Both the position numbers and the translations under genes were made by a program. From positions 1 to 8,869 of the forward strand of contig JBPCVY010000208.1 of NCBI GenBank assembly GCA_051010055.1: a DNA stretch of 8,869 nt, read 5' to 3'. This stretch comes from CAJQND01 sp051010055 (GTDB lineage: Bacteria; Pseudomonadota; Alphaproteobacteria; Rhizobiales; CAJQND01). The notes under the pieces were generated by a model. It saw nothing but the letters and a program-made list of their open reading frames with translations. It had not been told where the DNA came from and did not search any database. Every line of letters begins with the position of its first letter. Position 1 is the first letter of the stretch. Below, one piece after another: positions 1 to 6,006 of this stretch.

Positions 1-43
1 CTTTCTCTGACGATGGGCGTCGTGATCCGGATTTCTGTCTCAT
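1..43 (-). CDS. IS3-family transposase OrfA, N-terminal 14 codons (partial)
   Basis: The frame starts at ATG 43 and runs off the left edge. It reads MRQKSGSRRPSSEK, which I recognise from memory as the usual start of a rhizobial type of IS3-family OrfA, the helix-turn-helix protein that binds the element ends and is joined to OrfB by programmed frameshifting. The ribosome binding site AAGGAG (54 to 49) sits five bases before the ATG. Only the basic, Ser/Arg-rich leader is present; the helix-turn-helix would lie outside the window. Whether the full transposase is intact cannot be told. The call rests on a short peptide, the RBS and the position at an IS-like end. Confidence 0.65.
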   Translation of the reverse strand, partial: MRQKSGSRRPSSEK

Positions 44-127
44 CTTCACTCCTTGGGGTTACGATGAGCCGGAAATCCTCCCTTATGCAATCCTACAATT
101 CTGTCCCATAGGCGCTGACGTCACACA
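1..127 (-). mobile_element. IS3-family insertion sequence, one end only
   Basis: This is the OrfA-proximal end of an IS3-family element that continues beyond the left edge. The evidence is the start of an OrfA-like reading frame (43 to 1) plus an 80-base non-coding leader whose style (TATGGGACAG, then a GGAG-led start) fits such ends. IS3-family ends begin with TG; on the minus strand candidate TG dinucleotides are at 127, 125 and 123, so the outer boundary is uncertain by a few bases. The opposite end, and so the inverted repeat and target duplication, are not visible. The element inserted just past the 3' end of the tRNA-Ser gene without damaging it. Confidence 0.65.
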
Positions 128-139
128 AGAAGTAATTAT

Positions 140-229
140 TGGCGGAGGGGGTGGGATTCGAACCCACGAGACGGTTTCCCGCCTGCCGGTTTTCAAGACC
201 GGTGCCTTCAACCACTCGGCCACCCCTCC
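140..229 (-). tRNA. tRNA-Ser (anticodon UGA), CCA encoded
   Basis: A class II tRNA folds completely on the minus strand. The acceptor stem is GGAGGGG paired with CCCCTCC. The D arm is GCC/GGC, the anticodon stem CCGGT/ACCGG encloses loop CTTGAAA, and the T arm is GTGGG/CCCAC around TTCGAAT. A long variable arm forms a six-pair hairpin (AGGCGG-GAAA-CCGTCT), typical of serine tRNAs. The anticodon TGA (195 to 193) reads UCA and other UCN codons by wobble. The discriminator is G (143), followed by an encoded CCA (142 to 140). No clear promoter is visible in 230-302, so it may be transcribed from its own weak promoter or by read-through from the acetyltransferase operon. Confidence 0.97.
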
Positions 230-302
230 TGGTCGGCTGTTACCGAGATTGGGCTCCAGATAGCGCACTTTGCAGCAAACGTGAAGAGCACAAATGCACT
301 GC
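230..302. other. spacer between GNAT gene and tRNA-Ser
   Basis: This 73-base gap contains no open frame, no convincing sigma-70 promoter and no terminator. The best minus-strand hexamer pair, TTCACG with CTATCT about 16 bases downstream, is weak. A 5-bp hairpin (GAGCA/TGCTC, 286-304) overlaps the stop of the upstream gene but has no T run. Confidence 0.5.
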
Positions 303-926
303 TCAGGGCTCATCCAGCGGAATGATTTCTTTTTCCACCTGTTTATAGGGCGAAAAGCCCAATTTCTGGTAAAGCGGCAAGGCAGCTGGGTGATCCAGGG
401 TGCAGGTTTCCACATGAACGCGCTGCGGCTCATGGGACCAGGCGGTTCGAATGGCCTGGGCAAGAAGGTAGCGGCCCAGCCCGAATCCCGTCGCATCGGG
501 AAAAAGACCAAAATAGGCAAGCTCAATATCGGGCATGTTCCGGCAATCGAGCTCAAAGTAACCCGCCGGGCATCCTTCTTTGTAAAGCACGTAGGTTTCG
601 TAGTCTTCGTCTTGAACAACCGCTGCAAGATCTGCATCGCTCACGCGCCGCCGATCAACCCAGACAAAATCTGCCCCCACCGTCTCGTAGAGATAGCGGG
701 TGAAATGGACCTCGGGTTTTTCCGCCCGCATGAGGGCGAGTTTTTGCGCCGGTACCGGCACACGGAGCAGCGGCTCGGCAAACATCTCAAGAAACGTCAC
801 GGTTACCGGAATTGGTTCCGGCGCGCCGGATTTGCGCTGCGTTTTGCGTTTCGGCTTTGAAGGCTTGGTTGGACCCTTGCCACCGCCACTTGCGCCGCCA
901 CCGCCAATGCGTGTGATTTTGCTCAT
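303..926 (-). CDS. GNAT-family N-acetyltransferase with Gly/Lys-rich N-terminal tail
   Basis: This 207-residue protein is a GCN5-related N-acetyltransferase, expected to move an acetyl group from acetyl-CoA to an unknown amine in the cytoplasm. The core spans about residues 40-200. Strand beta-4 leads into the acetyl-CoA loop at 147-151 (GFGLG, a relaxed form of R/Q-x-x-G-x-G), followed by helix RYLLAQAIRTAW. Motif B is visible as VHVETCTLDHPAALPLYQKLGF (split 170-178 and 179-191), with the usual Tyr186 and the LGF turn. Residues 8-35 are a low-complexity Gly then Lys/Pro/Arg stretch, not part of the fold. The start ATG overlaps the sseA stop (ATGA), so it is the last gene of the cysK operon. 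The substrate cannot be inferred from sequence; the operon suggests a link to sulfur amino acids, but that is a guess. Confidence 0.88.
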   Translation of the reverse strand: MSKITRIGGGGASGGGKGPTKPSKPKRKTQRKSGAPEPIPVTVTFLEMFAEPLLRVPVPAQKLALMRAEKPEVHFTRYLYETVGADFVWVDRRRVSDADLAAVVQDEDYETYVLYKEGCPAGYFELDCRNMPDIELAYFGLFPDATGFGLGRYLLAQAIRTAWSHEPQRVHVETCTLDHPAALPLYQKLGFSPYKQVEKEIIPLDEP

Positions 927-1774
927 TTCGAACCTGTTTCAATCGGCATTTCTGTGTCGCTGCCCCAGTCTGTCCAAGAGCCATCATAAAGCACGGTGTC
1001 GTGATGGCCTGTCTGCTCAAGCGCCAGGGTTAAAATAGCAGCCGTTACTCCTGAACCACACGTTGTCACGACGGGCTTGCTTACATCTACGCCGGCGCTG
1101 GAAAATGCGCTTTCAAGGCTGTCATGGTGCTTAAGCGTGCCATCTCCATTGAGCAACTCAGCATAATGGACATTGAAACTTTCAGGAATGTGCCCTGCCC
1201 GAAGGCCCGGGCGCGGTTCATCTTCTGCGCCGGCAAAGCGCCCCGGCGAGCGGGCATCGACAATTTGCCGTTTCCCCTCGCCCGATATGCGCAAAATATC
1301 AGCCTTGTCGCGCACCATGGATGATTGCAGGCGCGCTGTGAAATGACGCTCCTGACGCGGGCGCGGGTCACCGAAATCAGTTGGCCTTCCTTCCGCCTTC
1401 CATTTCTTGAAACCGCCATCAAGCAGTCGCACATCCTGGTGCCCGAAGACGCGGAACATCCACCAGGCACGGGCCGCTGAAAAAAGCCCTTGGGTGTCAT
1501 AGACTACAACCCGGTTGCCATCGCCGACACCCATTTTGCGCATGCGCGATGCAAACTTTTCCGGCGGCGGCAGCATATGCGGCAGCTCGGTGTCAGTATC
1601 CGATAAATCATCAATGTCAAAGTAGAGTGCACCGGGAATGTGTTCTTCCAGGAACTCTTCCTTGCCGTTTCGGTTTTCCGTTGGCAGATGCCAGCTGGCA
1701 TCCATAACCACAATGTCGGGAGCATTGAGATGTTCGGCAAGCCATTCAGTTGAAACAAGCCAATCCTGACGCAT
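923..1774 (-). CDS. sseA: 3-mercaptopyruvate sulfurtransferase
   Basis: This tandem-rhodanese enzyme has 283 residues, close to the 281 of E. coli SseA. It moves sulfur from 3-mercaptopyruvate to thiols or cyanide, releasing pyruvate. The N-terminal non-catalytic rhodanese domain covers about 5-130 (HIPGALYFDIDDLSD, then DGGFKKWKAEGRP). The catalytic domain covers about 150-280, with VDARSPGRFAG, the GHIP turn and the active-site loop CGSGVTA carrying Cys239. CGSGVTA is the loop form typical of mercaptopyruvate rather than thiosulfate sulfurtransferases. I chose ATG 1774 because GGAGG lies six bases upstream; a TTG at 1816 would add 14 unlikely residues and has no such site. It follows alaX by 38 bases and overlaps the GNAT gene by four, so it is cotranscribed with the cysteine synthase, linking cysteine synthesis with sulfur return. 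Confidence 0.94.
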   Translation of the reverse strand: MRQDWLVSTEWLAEHLNAPDIVVMDASWHLPTENRNGKEEFLEEHIPGALYFDIDDLSDTDTELPHMLPPPEKFASRMRKMGVGDGNRVVVYDTQGLFSAARAWWMFRVFGHQDVRLLDGGFKKWKAEGRPTDFGDPRPRQERHFTARLQSSMVRDKADILRISGEGKRQIVDARSPGRFAGAEDEPRPGLRAGHIPESFNVHYAELLNGDGTLKHHDSLESAFSSAGVDVSKPVVTTCGSGVTAAILTLALEQTGHHDTVLYDGSWTDWGSDTEMPIETGSK

Positions 1775-1780
1775 TATTCC

Positions 1781-1788
1781 CCTCCTCC
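1781..1788 (-). promoter_or_regulatory. Shine-Dalgarno site that fixes the sseA start
   Basis: GGAGGAGG lies just upstream of ATG 1774. The GGAGG nearest the gene is six bases away, an optimal spacing, which favours this ATG over the upstream TTG at 1816. Confidence 0.85.
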
Positions 1789-1812
1789 CCGGTGAGGCTT
1801 TTTTATAGTAAC

Positions 1813-2532
1813 TCAAGCAAATGTAACGCGGACACGGCGGTTTTGCCTGCCCTTTTTCTCAATCTTACTGACAATGACCGGCCCGATTTCCGCAGTTGAT
1901 TTAACATGAGTGCCACCGCAGGGCTGATAGTCAATCTCGCCATTCTCACCGATCTTAACAAGTCTCACCCTGCCCGATCCCATGGGCGGTTTCACCGCCA
2001 TTGTGCGGACCAGATCAGGATTTGCCTCAAGCTCTTCATCGCTAATCCAGTCTTCGGAAACCGGATGGTCAGCTTCTATCAGATGATTGAGTTGTTCGGT
2101 GAGCTCTTCCTTGTCAAAAATGGCTTCCGGAATGTCGAAATCAAGCCGCCCGGTATCACCGGAGATAGAACCGCCGGTTACCGGAAACGGAATGAGTGAA
2201 CATAAAAGATGCATGCAGGTGTGCATGCGCATATGGGCATAGCGGGCATCCCAGTCGAGCCTGGCGGTGACATTTGCACCTGTTGCAGGCGCCTCTCCGG
2301 CATTGGCGGGCACATGAACGACATCCTTGTTTTCATCAAACACAGCAAGGGCAACCGGAATCTCAACGCCGTCATCGGCCACCAGTGTGCCCTTGTCTCC
2401 AGCCTGACCGCCGGAAAGCGCATAGAACACAGTCTTGTCGAGCAGAATGCCGCCGCGCTCATTTACACCCAGTACGGTAGCAGGGCATTCTTTGGCATAA
2501 GGATCATCTCGAAACAACATTTCTGTCATCAT
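1813..2532 (-). CDS. alaX: alanyl-tRNA editing protein, AlaX type
   Basis: This is a free-standing homologue of the alanyl-tRNA synthetase editing domain. It hydrolyses tRNA-Ala mischarged with serine (and often glycine), keeping Ser out of Ala codons. At 239 residues it is AlaX-M sized. The N-terminal part has the synthetase-like stretch LDKTVFYALSGGQAGDKG (31-48). The zinc site is complete: His104 and His108 in RMHTCMHLL, and Cys205 and His209 in CGGTH. No synthetase or C-Ala domain is present. Two ATG codons stand in tandem (2532 and 2529) and either may be used; the cysK stop overlaps them, so the two genes are translationally coupled. The sseA gene follows after 38 bases. Serine is also the precursor of the O-acetylserine used by CysK, a possible reason for the pairing; that link is inference. 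Confidence 0.93.
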   Translation of the reverse strand: MMTEMLFRDDPYAKECPATVLGVNERGGILLDKTVFYALSGGQAGDKGTLVADDGVEIPVALAVFDENKDVVHVPANAGEAPATGANVTARLDWDARYAHMRMHTCMHLLCSLIPFPVTGGSISGDTGRLDFDIPEAIFDKEELTEQLNHLIEADHPVSEDWISDEELEANPDLVRTMAVKPPMGSGRVRLVKIGENGEIDYQPCGGTHVKSTAEIGPVIVSKIEKKGRQNRRVRVTFA

Positions 2533-3578
2533 TCACCTTCTTCTTCAAAGGCCACGGGAAGATTAATCCCCAAGCCGCTCTCAAGCCAATCAGGGCACGG
2601 CAACCCTTTCTCTTTCAGGAATTCCGGGTTGAACAGCTTTGACTGATAGCGGGTGCCGTAATCACACAGCACCGTCACTATTGTGTGTCCTGGCCCCATT
2701 TCCTTGGCAAGCCTGATGGCGCCGGCAACATTGATGCCGGAAGAGCCACCCAGGCAAAGCCCCTCCTCGCGCAGCAAATCAAAAACAATCGGCAAAGCCT
2801 CAGCATCGGGAATTTCGTGAGCGAAATCCACATCAAGGCCCTTTAGGTTCTCGGTTATCCGAACCTGGCCGATGCCTTCCATGATGGATGCGCCATCCAC
2901 CTTGATTTCACCTTCGGTGTAGTAACTGAAAAGGCCAGCGCCTTCCGGGTCGGTGAGGCCGATTTTGATATCGGGGTTCTTGGCCCGCAAACCTTTCGCG
3001 ACCCCGGCAAGGGTGCCACCAGAACCAACAGCACAAGAAAAGGCGTCAACTTTACCGTTCGTCTGCTCCCAAATTTCTGGCGCTGTAGTTTCCAGGTGCG
3101 CCCTGCGGTTGGCAACATTGTCAAACTGGTTAGCCCAAACCGCACCTTCTGCAATCTGCTTGTTCAGTTCTTCTGCAAGCCGGCCCGAGTAGCGCACAAA
3201 ATTATTCGGGTTGCGGTAAGGCTTTGCCGGCACTTCCACAAGCTCTGCGCCCATCAGGCGAAGGGTGTCCTTCTTTTCCCGTGTCTGGGTGTCGGGGATA
3301 ACAATAACCGTTTTGAACCCCAAAGCATTGGCCACGAGCGCAATGCCGATGCCCGTGTTCCCGGCGGTTCCTTCGACTATAACGCCGCCCTTTTTCAAAG
3401 CCCCCTTCTCCATCGCATCCTTGACGATATAGAGCGCGGCCCTGTCTTTCACCGACTGGCCGGGGTTAAAGAACTCCGCCTTGCCGAGAATCGTACAGCC
3501 GGTTTCCTCCGAAGCGCGCCGCAGTTTAATCAAAGGAGTTTTGCCAATGGTGGCCAGAACGTCGGGTTTTATGGTCAT
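2529..3578 (-). CDS. cysK: cysteine synthase A (O-acetylserine sulfhydrylase)
   Basis: This PLP-dependent fold-type II enzyme makes L-cysteine from O-acetylserine and sulfide. The Schiff-base lysine is Lys44 in FFNPGQSVKDRA. The substrate loop is GTAGNTG (70-76), with TAGNTG where E. coli CysK has TSGNTG. The phosphate-binding loop is GSGGT (185-189), and GGSSGIN (277-283) contacts the PLP ring nitrogen region. At 349 residues it is some 25-40 longer than classical CysK, the excess being a C-terminal tail (about 318-349) ending in an acidic EEEGE. Cystathionine beta-synthase is the main alternative, but there are no CBS or heme domains. The start ATG 3578 gives the canonical N-terminus with IGKTPLIKL; the ribosome site before it is weak. 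It heads the cysK-alaX-sseA-GNAT operon and lies 85 bases after the EamA gene. Confidence 0.93.
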   Translation of the reverse strand: MTIKPDVLATIGKTPLIKLRRASEETGCTILGKAEFFNPGQSVKDRAALYIVKDAMEKGALKKGGVIVEGTAGNTGIGIALVANALGFKTVIVIPDTQTREKKDTLRLMGAELVEVPAKPYRNPNNFVRYSGRLAEELNKQIAEGAVWANQFDNVANRRAHLETTAPEIWEQTNGKVDAFSCAVGSGGTLAGVAKGLRAKNPDIKIGLTDPEGAGLFSYYTEGEIKVDGASIMEGIGQVRITENLKGLDVDFAHEIPDAEALPIVFDLLREEGLCLGGSSGINVAGAIRLAKEMGPGHTIVTVLCDYGTRYQSKLFNPEFLKEKGLPCPDWLESGLGINLPVAFEEEGE

Positions 3579-3628
3579 CTAAATTCGTTCACAATTTTTG
3601 GAGGTACGGCCTCAACTGCTCTGGTTGC

Positions 3629-3656
3629 AATATGAAGGCGCAATCGGAATGTGCAA
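3629..3656 (-). promoter_or_regulatory. candidate sigma-70 promoter for the cysK operon
   Basis: On the minus strand TTGCAC (3656-3651) is followed after 16 bases by CATATT (3634-3629). The match is moderate and the spacing slightly short. It lies in the only sizeable gap upstream of cysK (3579-3663) and would give a leader of about 45 bases. Read-through from the EamA gene is also possible. Confidence 0.3.
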
Positions 3657-3663
3657 TAGCAAG

Positions 3664-4593
3664 TTAAAGCTTTTTTGTCTGCACCGGTGTTTTACTCACC
3701 CACGCAGAACCGATGAGTGCGATGAAAACAATCGCACCTCCAGCGTACTGAGCAGGTTGCAGATGCTGGCCAAGGAACACAGCTGCAACCGAGATGGAGA
3801 TTATCGGTTCAAGATAGAAGAATGGCGCAACAACTGATGCCGGTCCATGGTGCAGAGAGGCCATTTGCAGTTGGAAGGCAAAGACATAGGTAATGCACAC
3901 CAGGACAACGGCAAAAATGGCAGTTGAATTTTCCTCAAATGGGCTAAGAAGATCGCTAAATCCAAGGAGCCCATGGACGACGAATATCGCACAGGCAATC
4001 GCCGGAATGCTCACCAGATTGGCCCAAAAGGCAGCCGTGTTTGGCCTGACGCCATCTGCAATGTGCCTACCCGTCAAGAATTGTGCGGTCGCACCAAACG
4101 CGGCACATACCGCAAGCACCACGCCCCTCCAATCCAAACCGTCAAAGGCAGGCCCCAGCACAATCGCCAGCCCGATCAAAGCAAGCACCGCCAAACCAAT
4201 CCGGCGGGGGGAAATGCTTTCTCCTTCTAAAAGGGGTGAAACCAAAAGGAGGATAATTGGAAAAGTAAAGAAAATGATGGTAGCAATGCCAACCGGTATG
4301 AACGCCACCGCTGACAAGTAACAAAGCGATACGGCGCCCGTGGCAAGACCAAGTAGAAAAACCGGCAACCGGTGATGGTTGGGCACCTGGAAGCTTCTGC
4401 CGGTGAGAAAGATGAATAAGCTGGCGAATACTACCATTGTAACAGCGCGCAACAGGCCCGAAGTCAGCACCGGAACGCCATTTTCAAACGCGAGCCGGAC
4501 GATCGGCGGGTTAAGTCCATAATTCAGGGTCGACAGAAATGCGAAGGTAATCGCCAGAGCGAGATTTGTGCTGGTTTTCGAGGTCACCGACAC
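3664..4593 (-). CDS. EamA/DMT-superfamily permease
   Basis: This 309-residue inner-membrane protein belongs to the drug/metabolite transporter superfamily. Its two EamA repeats lie at about 12-145 and 160-300, giving about ten hydrophobic segments. The first repeat starts with NYGLNPPIVRLAF; the second ends with the signature-like YLEPIISISVAAVFLGQHL near 268-286, typical of EamA exporters. The C-terminus is short and basic (QTKKL). Substrates of this family include amino acids and metabolites, and members such as E. coli YdeD export cysteine pathway compounds, so the cysK neighbour makes a thiol or O-acetylserine exporter conceivable; the sequence does not show this. The start is GTG 4593, with another in-frame GTG two codons on. 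No Shine-Dalgarno site is visible, so the exact start is less certain than the gene. Confidence 0.87.
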   Translation of the reverse strand: MSVTSKTSTNLALAITFAFLSTLNYGLNPPIVRLAFENGVPVLTSGLLRAVTMVVFASLFIFLTGRSFQVPNHHRLPVFLLGLATGAVSLCYLSAVAFIPVGIATIIFFTFPIILLLVSPLLEGESISPRRIGLAVLALIGLAIVLGPAFDGLDWRGVVLAVCAAFGATAQFLTGRHIADGVRPNTAAFWANLVSIPAIACAIFVVHGLLGFSDLLSPFEENSTAIFAVVLVCITYVFAFQLQMASLHHGPASVVAPFFYLEPIISISVAAVFLGQHLQPAQYAGGAIVFIALIGSAWVSKTPVQTKKL

Positions 4594-4621
4594 CGCCAGA
4601 AAAGTTAAAAACGAGCCCTAG

Positions 4622-4660
4622 GTCATGAACTCAAATCAGGGTCAGACTTGTTATGAACTC
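4622..4660. repeat. near-perfect 11-bp direct repeat upstream of the EamA gene
   Basis: GTCATGAACTC (4622-4632) recurs as GTTATGAACTC (4650-4660), 10 of 11 bases equal, 28 bases start to start. The pair occupies most of the short gap between the universal stress gene and the EamA start, where a promoter or operator for the permease would be. No regulator is recognised. Confidence 0.45.
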
Positions 4661-4665
4661 GCGAC

Positions 4666-5502
4666 CTAATGCGAAATGAAAACGGCAACCGGGCTCTTGT
4701 CGATAATGTTCAGAGCGTGTGTACCAAACCGCTCGGTAAAAAGCACCCGTTTAAAGCTGCTGCCTATGCAGATGACATCTGCCTCAACCCTGTCCGTTTC
4801 CTCAAGAACAGCTTCAGAACCTACCCCCTCAAGGGCTGCTGTCGTCACTTTGAGGCCGTGGACTTTGCAATAGCCGGCTGCCTTGTTCAGAAGCTCTTCG
4901 GGCTCTTCCCCAGATTTTGGTTTGCCCACCGTTACCAGATGCATTGTTGCACCTGGAAAAATGCCGAGTTGGACTAGATGCTTCATCGCTTTCGCTGAAT
5001 CGAGCGACCCGGAAAGCGCAACAAGAACCTTTGATGCGGAAGAAGGCGCTCCTCTCGGCACCGCCAGCACGGGCCGCACGCCGCTGGAAATCAGTTTAAG
5101 GATCAACGAAGAATCTTCTGGCTGATCGACACCGATCATCCACGGGTGCGTACCCAACACAAGTAAATCGTGAAAGCGCCACTCATCCATTCCCGCTTCA
5201 AGCATGTCACCTTCTGCGCTGATAGTTGTGAGATCGATTTTCTTCGCCTTTGCCTTTTCTTCAAGTTTTGTAAGCCGCGCCTCAACGAGATTTTCAGCGC
5301 GCTCCAGGCGCTTTTCAACCTTTTTTACCTGGTGGCTGTAAACGCCAAGGGTTTTCTGATCCAGCTGCTTCAGCCGCTCAATGTCCTGGATAGCCAACGC
5401 GGAAATAGCCGAACCTGTCTTCTTTGCAATGGAAAAGGTTAGCTCCCGTTTGGAACGGTTTTCCGTCCCGCCAGAAATGCCCAACAATATGCGAACACCC
5501 AT
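4666..5502 (-). CDS. tandem-domain universal stress protein
   Basis: This 278-residue cytoplasmic protein carries two UspA-type domains. The first (1-150) opens with VRILLGISGGTENRSKRE and ends in LLVLGTHPWMIG...PVLAVPR. The second (157-278) opens with KVLVALSGSLDSAKAMKHL and ends in VICIGSSFKRVLF...GTHALNIIDKSPVAVFISH. Residues about 55-90 are a long, Lys/Glu-rich helix that may form a coiled coil, longer than in minimal UspA. The consensus nucleotide motif G-x2-G-x9-G-(S/T) is only partly kept in the second domain: Gly247 and the final Gly260-Thr261 are present, but the second Gly is Phe250, so ATP binding is doubtful. Family members respond to starvation, oxygen limitation and oxidants. 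ATG 5502 follows GAGGGG by 11 bases. The gene is divergent from the small secreted protein gene at 5658. Confidence 0.88.
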   Translation of the reverse strand: MGVRILLGISGGTENRSKRELTFSIAKKTGSAISALAIQDIERLKQLDQKTLGVYSHQVKKVEKRLERAENLVEARLTKLEEKAKAKKIDLTTISAEGDMLEAGMDEWRFHDLLVLGTHPWMIGVDQPEDSSLILKLISSGVRPVLAVPRGAPSSASKVLVALSGSLDSAKAMKHLVQLGIFPGATMHLVTVGKPKSGEEPEELLNKAAGYCKVHGLKVTTAALEGVGSEAVLEETDRVEADVICIGSSFKRVLFTERFGTHALNIIDKSPVAVFISH

Positions 5503-5657
5503 CTGCGAACACGCCCCTCAAATCAAAGTGAAATGTATTGCAATCAATTTAGCGGTAACGTTAAGCTGTTTCAGAGGTTTTTCAAATCCATTTTGTGCCC
5601 CACGCTGTATTTGATTTGACGTTACTGATTCCCTACATGTTTTTCATGGGCCCACGC
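5503..5657. other. divergent intergenic region, usp / small secreted protein
   Basis: This 155-base gap separates the leftward stress gene from the rightward small-protein gene and must carry both promoters unless one is read through. The best minus-strand -35 is TTGAAA (5586-5581) but its partner -10 at 17 bp is poor. On the plus strand TTGCAA (5538-5543) likewise lacks a good -10. A loose FNR-like element, one perfect half-site only, lies at 5534-5547. I do not assign a promoter. Confidence 0.4.
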
Positions 5658-5858
5658 ATGAAAACAACAACCCTGTTTCTACTGCTTGCAGCTTCGATCA
5701 CCAGTTTCTTCTTCACATTGAGTGCAGGTGTAGCTGACAGAGGTGGCCCGATTTGCACCTATGAACGCCGCCAAGCCATGGCAGCGGGCCGCGCCGGCAA
5801 TAAAAAGCTCGCAGACAAGCTTTGGCTTGAATACCGAAACTGCACACGGGGACGTTAG
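5658..5858 (+). CDS. small putatively secreted two-cysteine protein, copy 1
   Basis: I do not recognise this 66-residue protein. Residues 1-25 look like a Sec signal peptide: MKTTT, then a hydrophobic core (LFLLLAASITSFFFTL), then SAGVA before a likely cut ahead of Asp26 or nearby. The mature part is about 40 residues, rich in Arg/Lys and Ala/Gly, with exactly two cysteines, in GGPIC and near the C-terminus in RNC, which could form a periplasmic disulfide. The core motif is GGPIC-x2-ER-x-QAMAAGRAG-x3-LAD-x-LW-x2-Y-x2-C. The same core recurs in the next frame downstream (6007-6222), the main proof that this is a real gene. The frame is open back to 5595, but ATG 5658 best fits a signal peptide. 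The ribosome site is weak. It is transcribed away from the stress gene. Confidence 0.75.
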   Translation: MKTTTLFLLLAASITSFFFTLSAGVADRGGPICTYERRQAMAAGRAGNKKLADKLWLEYRNCTRGR

Positions 5859-6006
5859 CGTAAACTGAGAAATTTCAACGATTACGTTCAGATTTATTAG
5901 CGATTTCACAATCATTCAAATTCATTTTATTAATTATATTCCATATATTTCTTTATCAAACAAATATTTTACTTGAAATATTCATTGGTTTTACTAAGTT
6001 TTACCG
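5859..6006. other. AT-rich spacer between the two small-protein copies
   Basis: This 148-base stretch is strikingly AT-rich compared with the rest of the window, with runs such as ATTTTATTAATTATATTCC around 5922-5941. It has no open frame. It could hold the promoter of the second copy or an H-NS/MucR-like binding region, but no clear -35/-10 pair stands out among the many TA-rich words. No stem followed by a T run was found for the first copy. Confidence 0.5.

Noticed and set aside
286..304. Hairpin GAGCA/TGCTC at the 3' end of the GNAT gene as a terminator.
   Set aside because: The stem is only five pairs, the loop is nine bases, it overlaps the stop codon and there is no T run.
83..637. 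A long minus-strand frame across the tRNA, containing GGVAEWLKAPVLKTGRRE.
   Set aside because: This is the well-known spurious translation of a tRNA-Ser gene; the rest is a shadow of the acetyltransferase gene.
294..860. A 188-codon plus-strand frame opposite the GNAT gene.
   Set aside because: It lies fully antisense to a clear GNAT domain, has no ribosome site and shows no domain of its own.
1775..1816. Extension of sseA to a TTG at 1816.
   Set aside because: It would overlap the alaX stop, lacks a ribosome site, and the added residues are not like the family; GGAGG before ATG 1774 decides the start.
3096..3635. A 179-codon plus-strand frame opposite cysK.
   Set aside because: It is antisense to the conserved PLP enzyme, and the peptide has no recognisable features.
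4619..4668. Inverted repeat TAGGTC/GACCTA flanking the usp-EamA gap.
   Set aside because: Six-base arms with a 38-base loop are likely to occur by chance, and no T run follows.
5534..5547. FNR-like element TTGAT-TGCA-ATACA (minus strand) upstream of the stress gene.
   Set aside because: Only one half-site matches, and the spacing to ATG 5502 (about 38 bases) would put a class II start inside the gene.
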